NCBI RefSeq assembly: GCF_002836515.1
Contig: NZ_PJBC01000013.1
Coordinates: forward strand, 62,001-126,000
DNA: 64,000 nt
DNA from: Pseudomonas sp. Choline-02u-1
Lineage (GTDB): Bacteria; Pseudomonadota; Gammaproteobacteria; Pseudomonadales; Pseudomonadaceae
Direction of reading: 5' to 3'
Shown here: positions 27,614-36,088 of the stretch, piece by piece
How the letters are laid out: the number at the start of each line of letters is the position of its first letter
Numbering within the stretch: position 1 is the stretch's first letter
The notes under the pieces: model-generated
What the model saw: only the letters and a program-made list of their open reading frames with translations
Databases searched by the model: none
Told to the model about the DNA's origin: nothing
Program-made: the position numbers and the translations under genes

Positions 27614-28780
27614 TCAGTTGGAAGCAGGCGCCAGCTCGGCATTGCCGTTCTGGCGGAAAGTAATCAGGGTCACCAGCAGCGCAAGCACGGCCAGCGCCGC
27701 AGCGGCCAGTGGCACGCTGGTCAGGCCGTAGCCGTGGGCGATGACGCTGCCACCGACCCAGGCGCCGAGGGCGTTGCCAACGTTGAAGGCGCCGATGTTC
27801 AGGGTGGAAACCAGGTTCGGTGCAGCCTTGCCGAAGGTCACCACGTTGACCTGCAGCGCCGGCACAGCGGCGAAACACGCAGTGGCCCAGAGGAACAGGG
27901 TGATCTCGGTTGGAATCAGCGCGACGCTGGTCCAGCTCAGCACGGTGGAAACCACGGCCATGCTGATGAACACACCGATCAGCGTGGCGGCCATGCCCTT
28001 GTCGGCGAGTTTGCCGCCGATGATGTTGCCGACCGTCAGACCCAGACCGATCAGCATTAGCGTCCAGGTCACGCCACGCGGCGACACGCCGGTGACTTCG
28101 CCAAGCAGCGGGGCGACGTAGGTGAACAGGGTGAACACCGACGCGGCGAACAGCGCGGTCATGCTCAGCGACAGCCAGATGCCGGCGCCTTTGAGTGCGG
28201 CGAGTTCGGCGCGCATGTCGAGTTTTTCTTCGTCGCGCCTGGCCGGCAGAAAACGGATCAGGCCGATCAGCGCGATCACACCAATAACGGTCACCGCCCA
28301 GAAGGTCGAACGCCAGCCGGCCTCCTGACCCAATGCAGTGCCCAGCGGTACGCCGAGCACGTTGGCCAGGGTCAGACCGGTGAACATCAACGCCACCGCC
28401 GAGGCACGTTTGTTTGGCGCGACCAGATTGGCCGCCACCACCGAACCGATGCCGAAGAACGCGCCGTGACACAGCGCCGTGACCACCCGGGCAAACATCA
28501 GCACGTTGTAATCGCTAGCGATGGCGCAGAGCAGGTTGCCGACAATAAAGATGCCCATCAACGTCACCAGCGCGGCCTTGCGCGGCAGCTTCGCGGTGGC
28601 CAGTGCCATGAACGGTGCACCGATGGCCACGCCCAGCGCGTACCCGGTGACCAGCCAGCCGGCGCCGGGAATCGACACACCGAGGTCCGCCGCCACGTCG
28701 GGCAGCAGGCCCATGATGACGAACTCGGTGGTGCCGATGGCGAAGGCGCTCAAGGCGAGAATGAGGAGCGAAAGGGGCAT
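27614..28780 (-). CDS. MFS transporter, DHA1/AraJ-like efflux
   Basis: Twelve-helix inner-membrane transporter of 388 residues. It starts MPLSLLILALSAFAIGTTEF, typical of AraJ/YdhP-type drug/sugar efflux proteins, with the GTTEFVIMGLLPDVA motif of this group. It lies 33 bases before xenB and 34 after the arsR-type gene. The substrate is not readable; export of the compound sensed by the regulator or its reduction product is the simplest inference. Confidence 0.88.
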   Translation of the reverse strand: MPLSLLILALSAFAIGTTEFVIMGLLPDVAADLGVSIPGAGWLVTGYALGVAIGAPFMALATAKLPRKAALVTLMGIFIVGNLLCAIASDYNVLMFARVVTALCHGAFFGIGSVVAANLVAPNKRASAVALMFTGLTLANVLGVPLGTALGQEAGWRSTFWAVTVIGVIALIGLIRFLPARRDEEKLDMRAELAALKGAGIWLSLSMTALFAASVFTLFTYVAPLLGEVTGVSPRGVTWTLMLIGLGLTVGNIIGGKLADKGMAATLIGVFISMAVVSTVLSWTSVALIPTEITLFLWATACFAAVPALQVNVVTFGKAAPNLVSTLNIGAFNVGNALGAWVGGSVIAHGYGLTSVPLAAAALAVLALLVTLITFRQNGNAELAPASN

Positions 28781-28814
28781 GCAGGTTTCCTTGTCGGCTG
28801 GCTGACGTTAAGGG

Positions 28815-29123
28815 TCAGAGCTCTTTACTGAGGGTGCTGAGAAACGCCTGGATGACGTCCTCGTTACGTTTGAAAAAATGCCACTGCCCAGCCTTCTGGC
28901 TGCTGATCAGCCCGGCTCGTTGCAGGGTCGCAAGGTGTGCCGACACGGTCGATTGCGACAGGCCGCAACGCTGATCGATCTGCCCGGCACAGATGCCGTA
29001 TTCATGGTTGTGCAACTGCTCGGGGAATTCGCCTTTCGGGTCTTTCAGCCAGTTGAGGATGTCTCGCCGTACTGGGTGCGCCAGGGCTTTTATTATTTCG
29101 TCGAGGTCGAGGTCGAGGTTCAT
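28815..29123 (-). CDS. ArsR/SmtB-family transcriptional regulator
   Basis: A 102-residue winged helix-turn-helix protein: LAHPVRRDILNWLKD near residues 14-28, recognition region LSQSTVSAHLATLQRAGL near 54-71, and wing QKAGQWHFFKRNE. There is no clear CXC metal site; two isolated cysteines (ICAGQIDQRCG) could sense thiol-reactive compounds, which is inference. It is the first gene of the arsR-MFS-xenB operon and faces an inverted-repeat operator. Confidence 0.88.
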   Translation of the reverse strand: MNLDLDLDEIIKALAHPVRRDILNWLKDPKGEFPEQLHNHEYGICAGQIDQRCGLSQSTVSAHLATLQRAGLISSQKAGQWHFFKRNEDVIQAFLSTLSKEL

Positions 29124-29150
29124 GGCGTGGGCTCGTGGTGGCAGTGGCGA

Positions 29151-29194
29151 TATATCGCGATGGAGCGAACTTTAAATCGTTGGATCGCGATATA
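29151..29194. promoter_or_regulatory. putative operator of the ArsR-family regulator
   Basis: TATATCGCGAT (29151-29161) and ATCGCGATATA (29184-29194) form a perfect 11-bp inverted repeat with a 22-base spacer. A related AAATCGCTATATCGGG lies at 29224-29239. It is just upstream of the regulator gene and between it and the divergent acpH. Confidence 0.65.
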
Positions 29195-29291
29195 CCAATA
29201 TGAAATCGGTCTGAGGAACGCATAAATCGCTATATCGGGTTATAACGATACAAGGGTGCTGGATGACTGAACGCGGTGCTAAGCTGCGCCC

Positions 29292-29876
29292 ATGAACTAT
29301 CTCGCGCATTTGCATCTCGGTGGCCAGCGCCCCGGTCAGTTACTCGGCAGCCTGTATGGCGACTTCGTCAAGGGTCGGCTGCAAGGCCAGTTCGACCCGG
29401 AAGTGGAGGCGGCGATCGCCCTGCATCGGCGCATCGACGTGTTCACCGATCGCCATCCACTGGTCGACATTGCTTTGGGGCGTTTTACCGAGACGCGGCG
29501 GCGCTATGCCGGAATCGTCCTCGATGTGTTTTTCGATCATTGCCTGGCGCGGGACTGGATGCTGTATGCCGACCGACCGCTGGAGCAGTTCACCGCAGAC
29601 GTCTACCAGGTGCTGTCCCGCGAACGGCAATTGCCGGAACGGCTGGCGAAGATCGCCCCGCACATGGTTGCCAATGACTGGCTCGGCTCGTATCGCGAAT
29701 TTGAAGTGCTGGAGCAGGTGTTGCGCGGGATCTCGCGACGCCTGACCAAGCCTGAGGAATTGGCGGGTGCGATGCAGGAGTTGCGGCGCTTGTATGAACC
29801 GTTGAGTGAGGACTTCAGCCTGTTCTACCCGCAACTGCAGGACTTTGCCCAAGCCCCGCCAACAACACAAAGCTGA
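29292..29876 (+). CDS. acpH: acyl carrier protein phosphodiesterase (AcpH, DUF479)
   Basis: Removes the 4'-phosphopantetheine group from holo-ACP. The 194-residue HD-like fold protein begins MNYLAHLHLGG and has the family signature GSLYGDFVKG, then ALHRRIDVFTDRHP and FFDHCLARDW. It is divergent from the ArsR-type gene and ends at a repeat pair. Confidence 0.92.
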   Translation: MNYLAHLHLGGQRPGQLLGSLYGDFVKGRLQGQFDPEVEAAIALHRRIDVFTDRHPLVDIALGRFTETRRRYAGIVLDVFFDHCLARDWMLYADRPLEQFTADVYQVLSRERQLPERLAKIAPHMVANDWLGSYREFEVLEQVLRGISRRLTKPEELAGAMQELRRLYEPLSEDFSLFYPQLQDFAQAPPTTQS

Positions 29877-29877
29877 T

Positions 29878-29966
29878 GTGGGAGCGGGCTTGCTCGCGAA
29901 AACGGGTTGTCAGGCAACCTGTTCATTGGCTCAAACGCCGCCTTCGCGAGCAAGCCCGCTCCCACA
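29878..29966. repeat. REPIN of the GTGGGAGCGGGCTTGCTCGC family
   Basis: Two inverted copies enclose about 45 bases. Each copy is itself a short palindrome (AGCGGGCTTGCTCGCG). It lies between the convergent acpH and olsA genes. Confidence 0.88.
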
Positions 29967-29978
29967 AGGGATTGTGTT

Positions 29979-30770
29979 TCAGGCAGCGATTGCCGGGCGC
30001 ATCGGCGCCTGTCGGCTTTGCGGAATCGATCCAAACAACACCTTCTGCACCGCCTGCTGCGCTTCGAACGCCAGCGCCGCGCGCTCGCGGCCCTGACAGG
30101 CGATCGGCTTGAGCAGATGCACCTCGACATCGCCGCAGTCATGGCTGAACAGGCGCATCAAGTGCGAAAGCAGGTCATCGTCACCAATGAACGGCGCCAG
30201 CGTGTCGATTTCGCCGTTGCGCAGATAACGGATCGCCACCGGTTGCAGCATCACTTCGGAATCGATCGCCGCTGACAGCAGGCGACCATGAAAAGTGCGC
30301 AGCGAACGGCCATCGGTGGTGGTGCCTTCGGGGAACATCAGCAGCGCGTGTTCGGTTTGCAAATGGCGAGTCATCTGCTTGCGGATCAGCTGGCTGTCGC
30401 CCGAACCACGGCGGATGAACAGGCTGCCAGCCTTGGCCGCGAGCCAGCCGGCCACCGGCCAGGTGCGCACTTCGGCTTTGGACAGGAAGGACAGCGGGGT
30501 GAGCATGCCCAGCAGTGGGATGTCCGTCCATGACACGTGATTGCTGATCCACAGCATCGGCTGTTTCGGCAGCTCACCGTGCACCCTCACGCGAAAGGGC
30601 AGGGCGTTGCTCAGGCGCGCCATGAAAAAGCGCGACCAGCGCTGGCGCCGTTCCATCGAATGCGCCAGACCGATGCGTTCGAAGACGCCGAAGACGCTGG
30701 CCATGGTCAGCCCCAGCGTCACCACGAGCAGCACTCGCGCGATTCGCGCGTACACCCGCCACCGGCTCAT
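29979..30770 (-). CDS. olsA: lyso-ornithine lipid acyltransferase OlsA
   Basis: Second step of ornithine lipid synthesis: O-acylation of lyso-ornithine lipid. This PlsC-type membrane acyltransferase has 263 residues, an N-terminal hydrophobic helix (residues 10-30), the HX4D catalytic motif at His78/Asp83 (NHVSWTD) and FPEGTTTDG near 145-153. Its start overlaps the olsB stop (TGATG). A longer frame upstream lies inside olsB and is rejected. Confidence 0.92.
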   Translation of the reverse strand: MSRWRVYARIARVLLVVTLGLTMASVFGVFERIGLAHSMERRQRWSRFFMARLSNALPFRVRVHGELPKQPMLWISNHVSWTDIPLLGMLTPLSFLSKAEVRTWPVAGWLAAKAGSLFIRRGSGDSQLIRKQMTRHLQTEHALLMFPEGTTTDGRSLRTFHGRLLSAAIDSEVMLQPVAIRYLRNGEIDTLAPFIGDDDLLSHLMRLFSHDCGDVEVHLLKPIACQGRERAALAFEAQQAVQKVLFGSIPQSRQAPMRPAIAA

Positions 30771-31525
30771 CAGACCGCCGCCTTGAAGTGCTTGGCGTAG
30801 CGCGGGCAGAGTTCGTCGCGCTTGAGCAGGATGAACACGTCGGCGACCTGGAAGTCCTCGTCCCAGCACGGCTCGCCGCAGATCTTCGCACCGAGGCGCA
30901 TGTAGGCCTTGAGCAGCGGCGGCATTTCGGCGATGACGTTGGACGGAATATCCAGCGTCGGCAGCGGATTTTTCGGCTCGGCGCGCAAGTGTTCAGTGCA
31001 CAGATACCGTTCGCGCAAACGTTGCATGATCGCGTGGGCCTGAATGCCGCCGTCCTGCATCGGAATGCTCGCGCAACCCATCAGGTAGCTGTAGCCGCCC
31101 TGATTGAGCACTTCGGCCAATTCGCCCCAGAGCACGGCGATGGTCCCGCCGTTGCGGTAGGCCGGGTCGACGCAGGTGCGGCCGATTTCCAGAATCGGGC
31201 CTTGCAGATGCGCCAGGCCATGCAGGCTGAATTCTTCTTCGCTGTAAAATTTGCCCAAGCTGCTGGCGGCGGTGTGATCGAGCAAACGGGTGGTTGCCAC
31301 CAGGCGACCGGTGTTCAGGTCACGCACGCCAATGTGGCTGCAGTGAACATCATAATCATCCATGTCCAGACCCAGTTCCGCGCCTTTGAGTTTGGCGTTG
31401 AACTCGCCGCTGAAGACGGCGAAGCGCAGGGCCTGGGCTTGCTGCAAGGCTTGTGCGCCGATCAGGCGTTCGGCTTGCAGGCGGCGTTCATTGCCGGTGT
31501 CGCTGATGCGGGCGATTTGCGTCAT
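30770..31525 (-). CDS. olsB: L-ornithine N-alpha-acyltransferase OlsB
   Basis: First step of ornithine lipid synthesis: transfer of a 3-hydroxyacyl group from ACP to ornithine. The 251-residue GNAT/hemolysin-like protein has [16 protein letters not shown] near 33-48, [14 protein letters not shown] near 113-126 and the C-terminal [17 protein letters not shown]. It is coupled to olsA. Ornithine lipids replace phospholipids under phosphate limitation, and a possible Pho box lies upstream. Confidence 0.93.
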   Translation of the reverse strand: MTQIARISDTGNERRLQAERLIGAQALQQAQALRFAVFSGEFNAKLKGAELGLDMDDYDVHCSHIGVRDLNTGRLVATTRLLDHTAASSLGKFYSEEEFSLHGLAHLQGPILEIGRTCVDPAYRNGGTIAVLWGELAEVLNQGGYSYLMGCASIPMQDGGIQAHAIMQRLRERYLCTEHLRAEPKNPLPTLDIPSNVIAEMPPLLKAYMRLGAKICGEPCWDEDFQVADVFILLKRDELCPRYAKHFKAAV

Positions 31526-31643
31526 GTGAATCTCCGTACGGGCCTTTAACCCGTCGTGGGTTGCAGCCGATCGACTTTCTTTATGCAGCCGTGTTGTGCA
31601 AAGTCAGGCTATGTAGCCCCGGTGTCATCGCCATGAACGTTCG

Positions 31644-31661
31644 GTGATGCTTATATGACAG
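31644..31661 (-). promoter_or_regulatory. possible Pho box upstream of olsBA
   Basis: On the reverse strand CTGTCAT-ATAA-GCATCAC matches the PhoB consensus at 15 of 18 positions; the first half-site and linker are perfect. It is about 120 bp before the olsB start. It also lies just before the divergent rightward gene at 31679, so the target could be either. Confidence 0.4.
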
Positions 31662-31678
31662 CCCACGAGGAGGCGCCC

Positions 31679-32557
31679 ATGCCCTGGCCAGATCTGCTGC
31701 ACCGCCGTGAACGCTTGCCCGCCGTCGCCGATTTGGCCGAGGGCTTTGCGACGTTGTTGCAGGCGCTGGGCAACGTCACGCCGTTCGAGTTGGCGGTGGC
31801 TGGGGGACGGCGGATGGCCACGCCGGGGCTGGCGTTCCTGCTCGGTTATCAGGCGGCGCTGCGCATGTTGTGGCCGAGCGCGCCGCTGAGCCTCGGCGCG
31901 TTGTGCGCGACCGAACAGCGCAGCCTGCGGCCGGCCGACTTGCAGACGCGACTGAGCAATTTACGCCTGAGCGGGCGCAAGGATTTCGTCACCGCAGGCG
32001 ATGCCGCCGACTGGCTGCTGGTGGCGGCACGCTGTGAAGAACCCGGCGAAACGCCGCGCCTGAGTCTGGCCGTGGTGTATCCCGGCGAGCCGGGCGTGAA
32101 GGTGGAAAAACTGCCGGCGTTGCCATTGATGCCGGACATCAGCCACGGTCGCTTGCACCTCGACGGCGCCCTGTGCGAATTGCTCGCCGGCGATGGCTGG
32201 GACGCGTACGTCAAACCGTTCCGGACCCTTGAAGATGTCTATGTCTTGAGTGCGATGACCGCGTGGCTGTATGGCGTCGGCCAAGACAGTGGCTGGCCGC
32301 AGAACCTGCAACTGCGTTTGCTGGCGCTGTTGGGCGGTTGCGCCGAGGCCAGCCGGCAAGCGCCGAACAATCCGGCCGGGCATGTGCTGTTGGGTGGGTT
32401 GTTTGCGCAGTTCGAAGCGCTGGCGGGGGAGGTTGATGAGGCGCTGGGCAACGGCCCGGCGGAGTGGGCGCAGATGTGGCAGCGGGACAAGGGCGTGATG
32501 CAATTGGCCGCGGGGGCCCGGGCCAAGCGGTTGGCCAAGGCTTTTGCGGCAATCTGA
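31679..32557 (+). CDS. acyl-CoA dehydrogenase-like protein, function unknown
   Basis: A 292-residue soluble protein beginning MPWPDLLHRRERLPAVADLAEGF. GAGGAGG directly before ATG 31679 favours this start over one 24 bases upstream. I recall such proteins being labelled acyl-CoA dehydrogenase in Pseudomonas, but I see no catalytic Glu motif or clear flavin site. It is divergent from olsB. Ala, Leu and Gly are frequent, and the middle contains a beta-rich stretch (LSLAVVYPGEPGVKVEKLP). The functional name is weakly supported. Confidence 0.65.
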   Translation: MPWPDLLHRRERLPAVADLAEGFATLLQALGNVTPFELAVAGGRRMATPGLAFLLGYQAALRMLWPSAPLSLGALCATEQRSLRPADLQTRLSNLRLSGRKDFVTAGDAADWLLVAARCEEPGETPRLSLAVVYPGEPGVKVEKLPALPLMPDISHGRLHLDGALCELLAGDGWDAYVKPFRTLEDVYVLSAMTAWLYGVGQDSGWPQNLQLRLLALLGGCAEASRQAPNNPAGHVLLGGLFAQFEALAGEVDEALGNGPAEWAQMWQRDKGVMQLAAGARAKRLAKAFAAI

Positions 32558-32566
32558 CGCGCCTCT

Positions 32567-32650
32567 TTGCGAGCAAGCCCGCTCCCACAGTTTGATCGCA
32601 TTGCAACAGGATGAACTCAATCAACTGTGGGAGCGGGCTTGCTCGCGAAA
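32567..32650. repeat. REPIN of the GTGGGAGCGGGCTTGCTCGC family
   Basis: An inverted pair of almost perfect copies is separated by about 40 bases. Confidence 0.88.
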
Positions 32651-32723
32651 GCGACTTGAACAGCACCACACATCTGTCATCAACCGCACCTAATCTCAGC
32701 AGACCCATCCCAGAGCCTCCACC

Positions 32724-33803
32724 ATGTTCAAAGGCCTGTCCCTGTTCCTGCTGCTGATCAGTCTCACCGTTCACGCCGAACAGTGGCCCGGTGAGCAATG
32801 GCCAATCGGCGCGCCAATCGCCGGTCCGGCTGTTGAAGCGCTGGAAACCTACGCCTTCGCGCCGCGCAACGATGCCACTCGCGAAGGCATCCGCACCGAC
32901 GCCTTGCTGATCATCCGCGACGGCCAGATCGTCTACGAACGCTACGCCGTTCCAACCACTGAACAGACTCCGCACCTGACCTGGTCGATCAGCAAAAGCC
33001 TGATGGCCACGGTGCTGGGTGTGGCCTACGGCGAAGGCCGGTTCAAGCTCGACGACCCCGCGCTGAAGTTCTACCCGGCGCTGGAAAAACACCCGGCGAT
33101 CACCCTCGGCCATCTGCTGAACTGGGCCTCCGGTCTCGATTGGCAGGAAGACTACGAATACGCGCCGCTGAAATCTTCGGTGGTGGCGATGCTCTACACG
33201 CGGGGCCATCGCGACATGTCCGTATTCACTGCGGATCACGACGGCTACGCCGCACCGGGTCAGGCATTCCGTTATTCCAGCGGCGACAGCAACCTGCTCG
33301 CCGCCGCGTTGAAAAGCATGGTCGGCGCAGAGCGTTATGCCGATTATCCGTGGACAGCCTTGTTCGAGCCGTTAGGCATTCGCCACGCCGTGTGGGAGAC
33401 CGATGCCAACGGCACATTTGTCGCCTCGTCCTATGCCTATCTCACCGCGCGGGATCTGGCGCGGGTCGGTCTGCTGATGGCGCGCGGCGGGCGCTGGAAC
33501 GGTCGGCAGTTGCTGCCCGAGGACTGGCTCGCGTTCAACCTGAAACCCTTTGCCGGCTACCAGGCGCAGCAGGACGAAGCCGTGCCCGGCGGTCATTGGT
33601 GGCTCAATCGCCCGGCCGATGGCGCAACATTGCCGTGGCCCGACGCTCCCCCCGATACCTTCGCCGCACTCGGCCACTGGGGCCAGGCGCTGTATGTAAT
33701 GCCCAGCGAGAAACTGATAATCGTGCGCTACGGCGATGATCGCGACGGCAGCTATAAGCACAACGAATTGCTCAAACGCGTGTTGCAGGCGGTGCGACGA
33801 TGA
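32724..33803 (+). CDS. secreted serine hydrolase, beta-lactamase/AmpC-like family
   Basis: A 359-residue protein with a cleavable signal peptide (MFKGLSLFLLLISLTVHAEQ). The Ser-X-X-Lys nucleophile motif is SISK near residues 88-91. A Tyr-containing second motif follows (RYSSGDSN near 190) and the late GHWGQALYVMP likely supplies the third. This is the penicillin-binding/esterase-type fold; beta-lactamase activity should not be assumed. It overlaps the next gene by four bases (ATGA), implying a joint role. Confidence 0.85.
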   Translation: MFKGLSLFLLLISLTVHAEQWPGEQWPIGAPIAGPAVEALETYAFAPRNDATREGIRTDALLIIRDGQIVYERYAVPTTEQTPHLTWSISKSLMATVLGVAYGEGRFKLDDPALKFYPALEKHPAITLGHLLNWASGLDWQEDYEYAPLKSSVVAMLYTRGHRDMSVFTADHDGYAAPGQAFRYSSGDSNLLAAALKSMVGAERYADYPWTALFEPLGIRHAVWETDANGTFVASSYAYLTARDLARVGLLMARGGRWNGRQLLPEDWLAFNLKPFAGYQAQQDEAVPGGHWWLNRPADGATLPWPDAPPDTFAALGHWGQALYVMPSEKLIIVRYGDDRDGSYKHNELLKRVLQAVRR

Positions 33804-34096
33804 AGCGCTTTTTGATCTTGCTACTGGTCGTGCTGCTCGGTTGGGGTTGGTATGAGCGCGAGAATCTCTGGGCTTTCCCGGACATCATCAGCGCCTACAC
33901 CGCCAAGGAATATTGCTCGTGTCGTTATGTGATGAACAATGACGCCGAGTATTGCCGTGGCTATGTCAAACAATGGCTGCCCATCAGTGGCTTTAACGAT
34001 GACGCCTCGAGCAAAACCATCACCGTCAGCGGCATGGGCCGCAGTAACAGTGCGCAATGGCTGAGCGACCGCCAGGGCTGTCGCTTACAGCCTTGA
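33800..34096 (+). CDS. small membrane-anchored cysteine-containing protein, partner of the serine hydrolase
   Basis: A 98-residue protein with one N-terminal hydrophobic anchor or uncleaved signal (MKRFLILLLVVLLGWGWYE). The periplasmic domain has four cysteines (CSC, C, C), enough for two disulfides. It is translationally coupled to the upstream hydrolase. No family is recognised; a chaperone or accessory role for the hydrolase is inference only. Confidence 0.75.
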   Translation: MKRFLILLLVVLLGWGWYERENLWAFPDIISAYTAKEYCSCRYVMNNDAEYCRGYVKQWLPISGFNDDASSKTITVSGMGRSNSAQWLSDRQGCRLQP

Positions 34097-34176
34097 AAGA
34101 TCGCAGCCTTCGGCAGCTCCTACTTTGGAATGCGTTCCCCTGTAGGAGCTGCCGAAGGCTGCGATCTTTTGATCTT
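34096..34176. repeat. REP inverted pair
   Basis: Two copies of the GTAGGAGCTGCCGAAGG element in head-to-head orientation start immediately at the stop codon of the preceding small gene. Confidence 0.88.
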
Positions 34177-34240
34177 GATGTTGCAATAAACCCATGGGCG
34201 GTTAAGGTTCGTGCAGGTTAATCGCGCCCACGAGTGTTCA

Positions 34241-34831
34241 ATGTTCAACCGCTCCCTCTCTACAGTTTTCGCCAGCCTGCTGTTGACCGCCGCTGCACTG
34301 CCGGCCCAGGCCAATTGGTATCTGGACGGCGAGTCGTCGCGGCTATCGTTTGTCAGCACCAAAAATGCCAGCGTTTCGGAAGTGCAGCGCTTTCTGGTTC
34401 TGCACGGCAAAGTCGATCCCAACGGTCGTGCCGAAGTTGAAGTCGAGCTCGAATCGATCAACAGCGGCATTCCGCTGCGTGATGAGCGCATGCGCAAGGA
34501 GCTGTTCCAGATCGAGCAATTCCCTGCAGCGACCATCACCACCCAGATCGACTTGCGCCCGATCAACGATCTGGCGCCCGGCGCGCAGTTGGAATTGCGC
34601 CTGCCGCTGACCGTCAGCCTGCACGGCAAGCAGCACGAATACCCGGCCGAGTTGCTCGCCACGCGTCTGGATGATCGGCGCTTTCAAGTGGTCACGCTGG
34701 AACCGCTGGTGATCAATGCCGAGGATTTCGATCTGGCACCGGGTCTGGAAAGCCTGCGCAAACTCGCCGACCTGTCGGCGATCAGTCTGTCGGTGCCGGT
34801 GGGTGCGGTGCTGATTTTCACGGCGCGCTGA
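34241..34831 (+). CDS. YceI-family periplasmic lipid-binding-type protein
   Basis: A 196-residue protein with a signal peptide (FASLLLTAAALPAQA) and the YceI beta-barrel: NWYLDGESSRLSFVSTKNASV, then VDPNGRAEVEVELESINSGIPLRDERMRKELF. YceI proteins bind polyisoprenoid or other amphiphilic lipids. ATG 34241 is used because it places the signal peptide at the N-terminus; the ribosome-binding site is weak. One base separates it from a phospholipase-D-type gene, which suggests a lipid-related unit. Confidence 0.85.
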   Translation: MFNRSLSTVFASLLLTAAALPAQANWYLDGESSRLSFVSTKNASVSEVQRFLVLHGKVDPNGRAEVEVELESINSGIPLRDERMRKELFQIEQFPAATITTQIDLRPINDLAPGAQLELRLPLTVSLHGKQHEYPAELLATRLDDRRFQVVTLEPLVINAEDFDLAPGLESLRKLADLSAISLSVPVGAVLIFTAR

Positions 34832-34832
34832 C

Positions 34833-35990
34833 ATGCGCGGTGCGGTGTTCCCCTGGCGTGACGGCAACCGTTTCGAACTGTTGATCGACGGCCCGCAGTT
34901 CTTTCCGCGCATGCTCGAGCACATTGCCGGGGCAAAAGAGCAAATCGAACTGGAGCTGTATCTGGTCGAGGCCGGCGCCTGCGCCGAAGCCATCGTGCAG
35001 GCACTGGTTGCAGCGGCGGAGCGCGGGGTGCGCGTGCGTTGCCTGTTCGATGATTACGGCAGTCTCGCTTTTACGATGACACTGCGTCAGCGCCTCACCC
35101 AGGCCGGGGTCGAGCTGCGTTTCTACAATCGCCTCAGTTGGCGGCGCTGGGTCGGCAATTTCTATCGTGATCACCGCAAGTTGCTGCTGGTCGACCAATG
35201 CCTGGCAGTGGTCGGCGGCACCGGCGTAACCGATGAATTCTGGACGCCGGGCTTTGATGTCAGCGAGTGGCACGAGGTGATGGTCGAGATCAGCGGCCCG
35301 TTGGTGATCGACTGGCAATTGCTGTTTGATCGGCAGTGGATCGCCAACCGTTACCGCCGCGCCTGGCGCCCGGCCGCGCATTTCGGCTTGCCGCGTTTGC
35401 CGCGCGTGCCGGACAAGGGCGAGGGCATGGGCCGTGTGGCTTATGCCGATGCGCGTCAGCACCGTGACATTTTGCAGTCGCTGTTTCGCGCCCTGAACAG
35501 CGGCCAGCAACGCATCTGGATGGCCACGCCGTACTTTCTGCCAACCTGGCAAATCCGCCGTTCCCTGCGCAAAGCCGCCGCACGCGGCGTCGATGTGCGG
35601 CTGCTGCTGACCGGGCCGCGCACCGATCACCCCTCAGTGCGCTACGCCGGCCATCGCTATTACCCGCGCCTGCTCAAGGCCGGCGTGCAGATCTTCGAAT
35701 ACCAGCCGTGCTTCCTGCACCTGAAAATGGTTTTGGTCGACGACTGGGTGAGCATTGGTTCGTGCAACTTCGATCACTGGAATCTGCGTTTCAATCTGGA
35801 GGCAAATCTGGAGGCGCTGGATCCGGCGTTGACGGCAGCGGTGGAGGCGAGTTTTGTGAAGGACTTCGGCTTGAGTCAGCTGGTGAGTCTGGAGCAATGG
35901 CAGCGCCGGCCGTTATGGCGGCGGGTCAAGCAGCGTGTGTGGGGCTGGGTGGATCGGTTGGTGGTGAATATTCTCGACCGTCGCGGGTAG
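34833..35990 (+). CDS. phospholipase D-like/cardiolipin synthase-type enzyme (ClsB-like)
   Basis: A 385-residue protein with two HKD motifs: HRKLLLVD near residues 111-118 and HLKMVLVD near 296-303. No N-terminal membrane helices are present, as in ClsB rather than ClsA. It probably transfers phosphatidyl groups to make cardiolipin or a related lipid; the exact reaction cannot be read. A basic, Trp/Arg-rich C-terminus may bind membrane. It follows the YceI gene by one base. Confidence 0.85.
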   Translation: MRGAVFPWRDGNRFELLIDGPQFFPRMLEHIAGAKEQIELELYLVEAGACAEAIVQALVAAAERGVRVRCLFDDYGSLAFTMTLRQRLTQAGVELRFYNRLSWRRWVGNFYRDHRKLLLVDQCLAVVGGTGVTDEFWTPGFDVSEWHEVMVEISGPLVIDWQLLFDRQWIANRYRRAWRPAAHFGLPRLPRVPDKGEGMGRVAYADARQHRDILQSLFRALNSGQQRIWMATPYFLPTWQIRRSLRKAAARGVDVRLLLTGPRTDHPSVRYAGHRYYPRLLKAGVQIFEYQPCFLHLKMVLVDDWVSIGSCNFDHWNLRFNLEANLEALDPALTAAVEASFVKDFGLSQLVSLEQWQRRPLWRRVKQRVWGWVDRLVVNILDRRG

Positions 35991-35994
35991 AGCA

Positions 35995-36079
35995 AGATCA
36001 AAAGATCGCAGCCTTCGGCAGCTCCTACAATGGGATGGTGTACACCCTGTAGGAGCTGCCGAAGGCTGCGATCTTTTGC
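35995..36079. repeat. REP inverted pair
   Basis: Head-to-head copies of the GTAGGAGCTGCCGAAGG element lie between convergent genes, where they may also limit read-through. Confidence 0.88.
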
Positions 36080-36088
36080 TTTTAAGGG

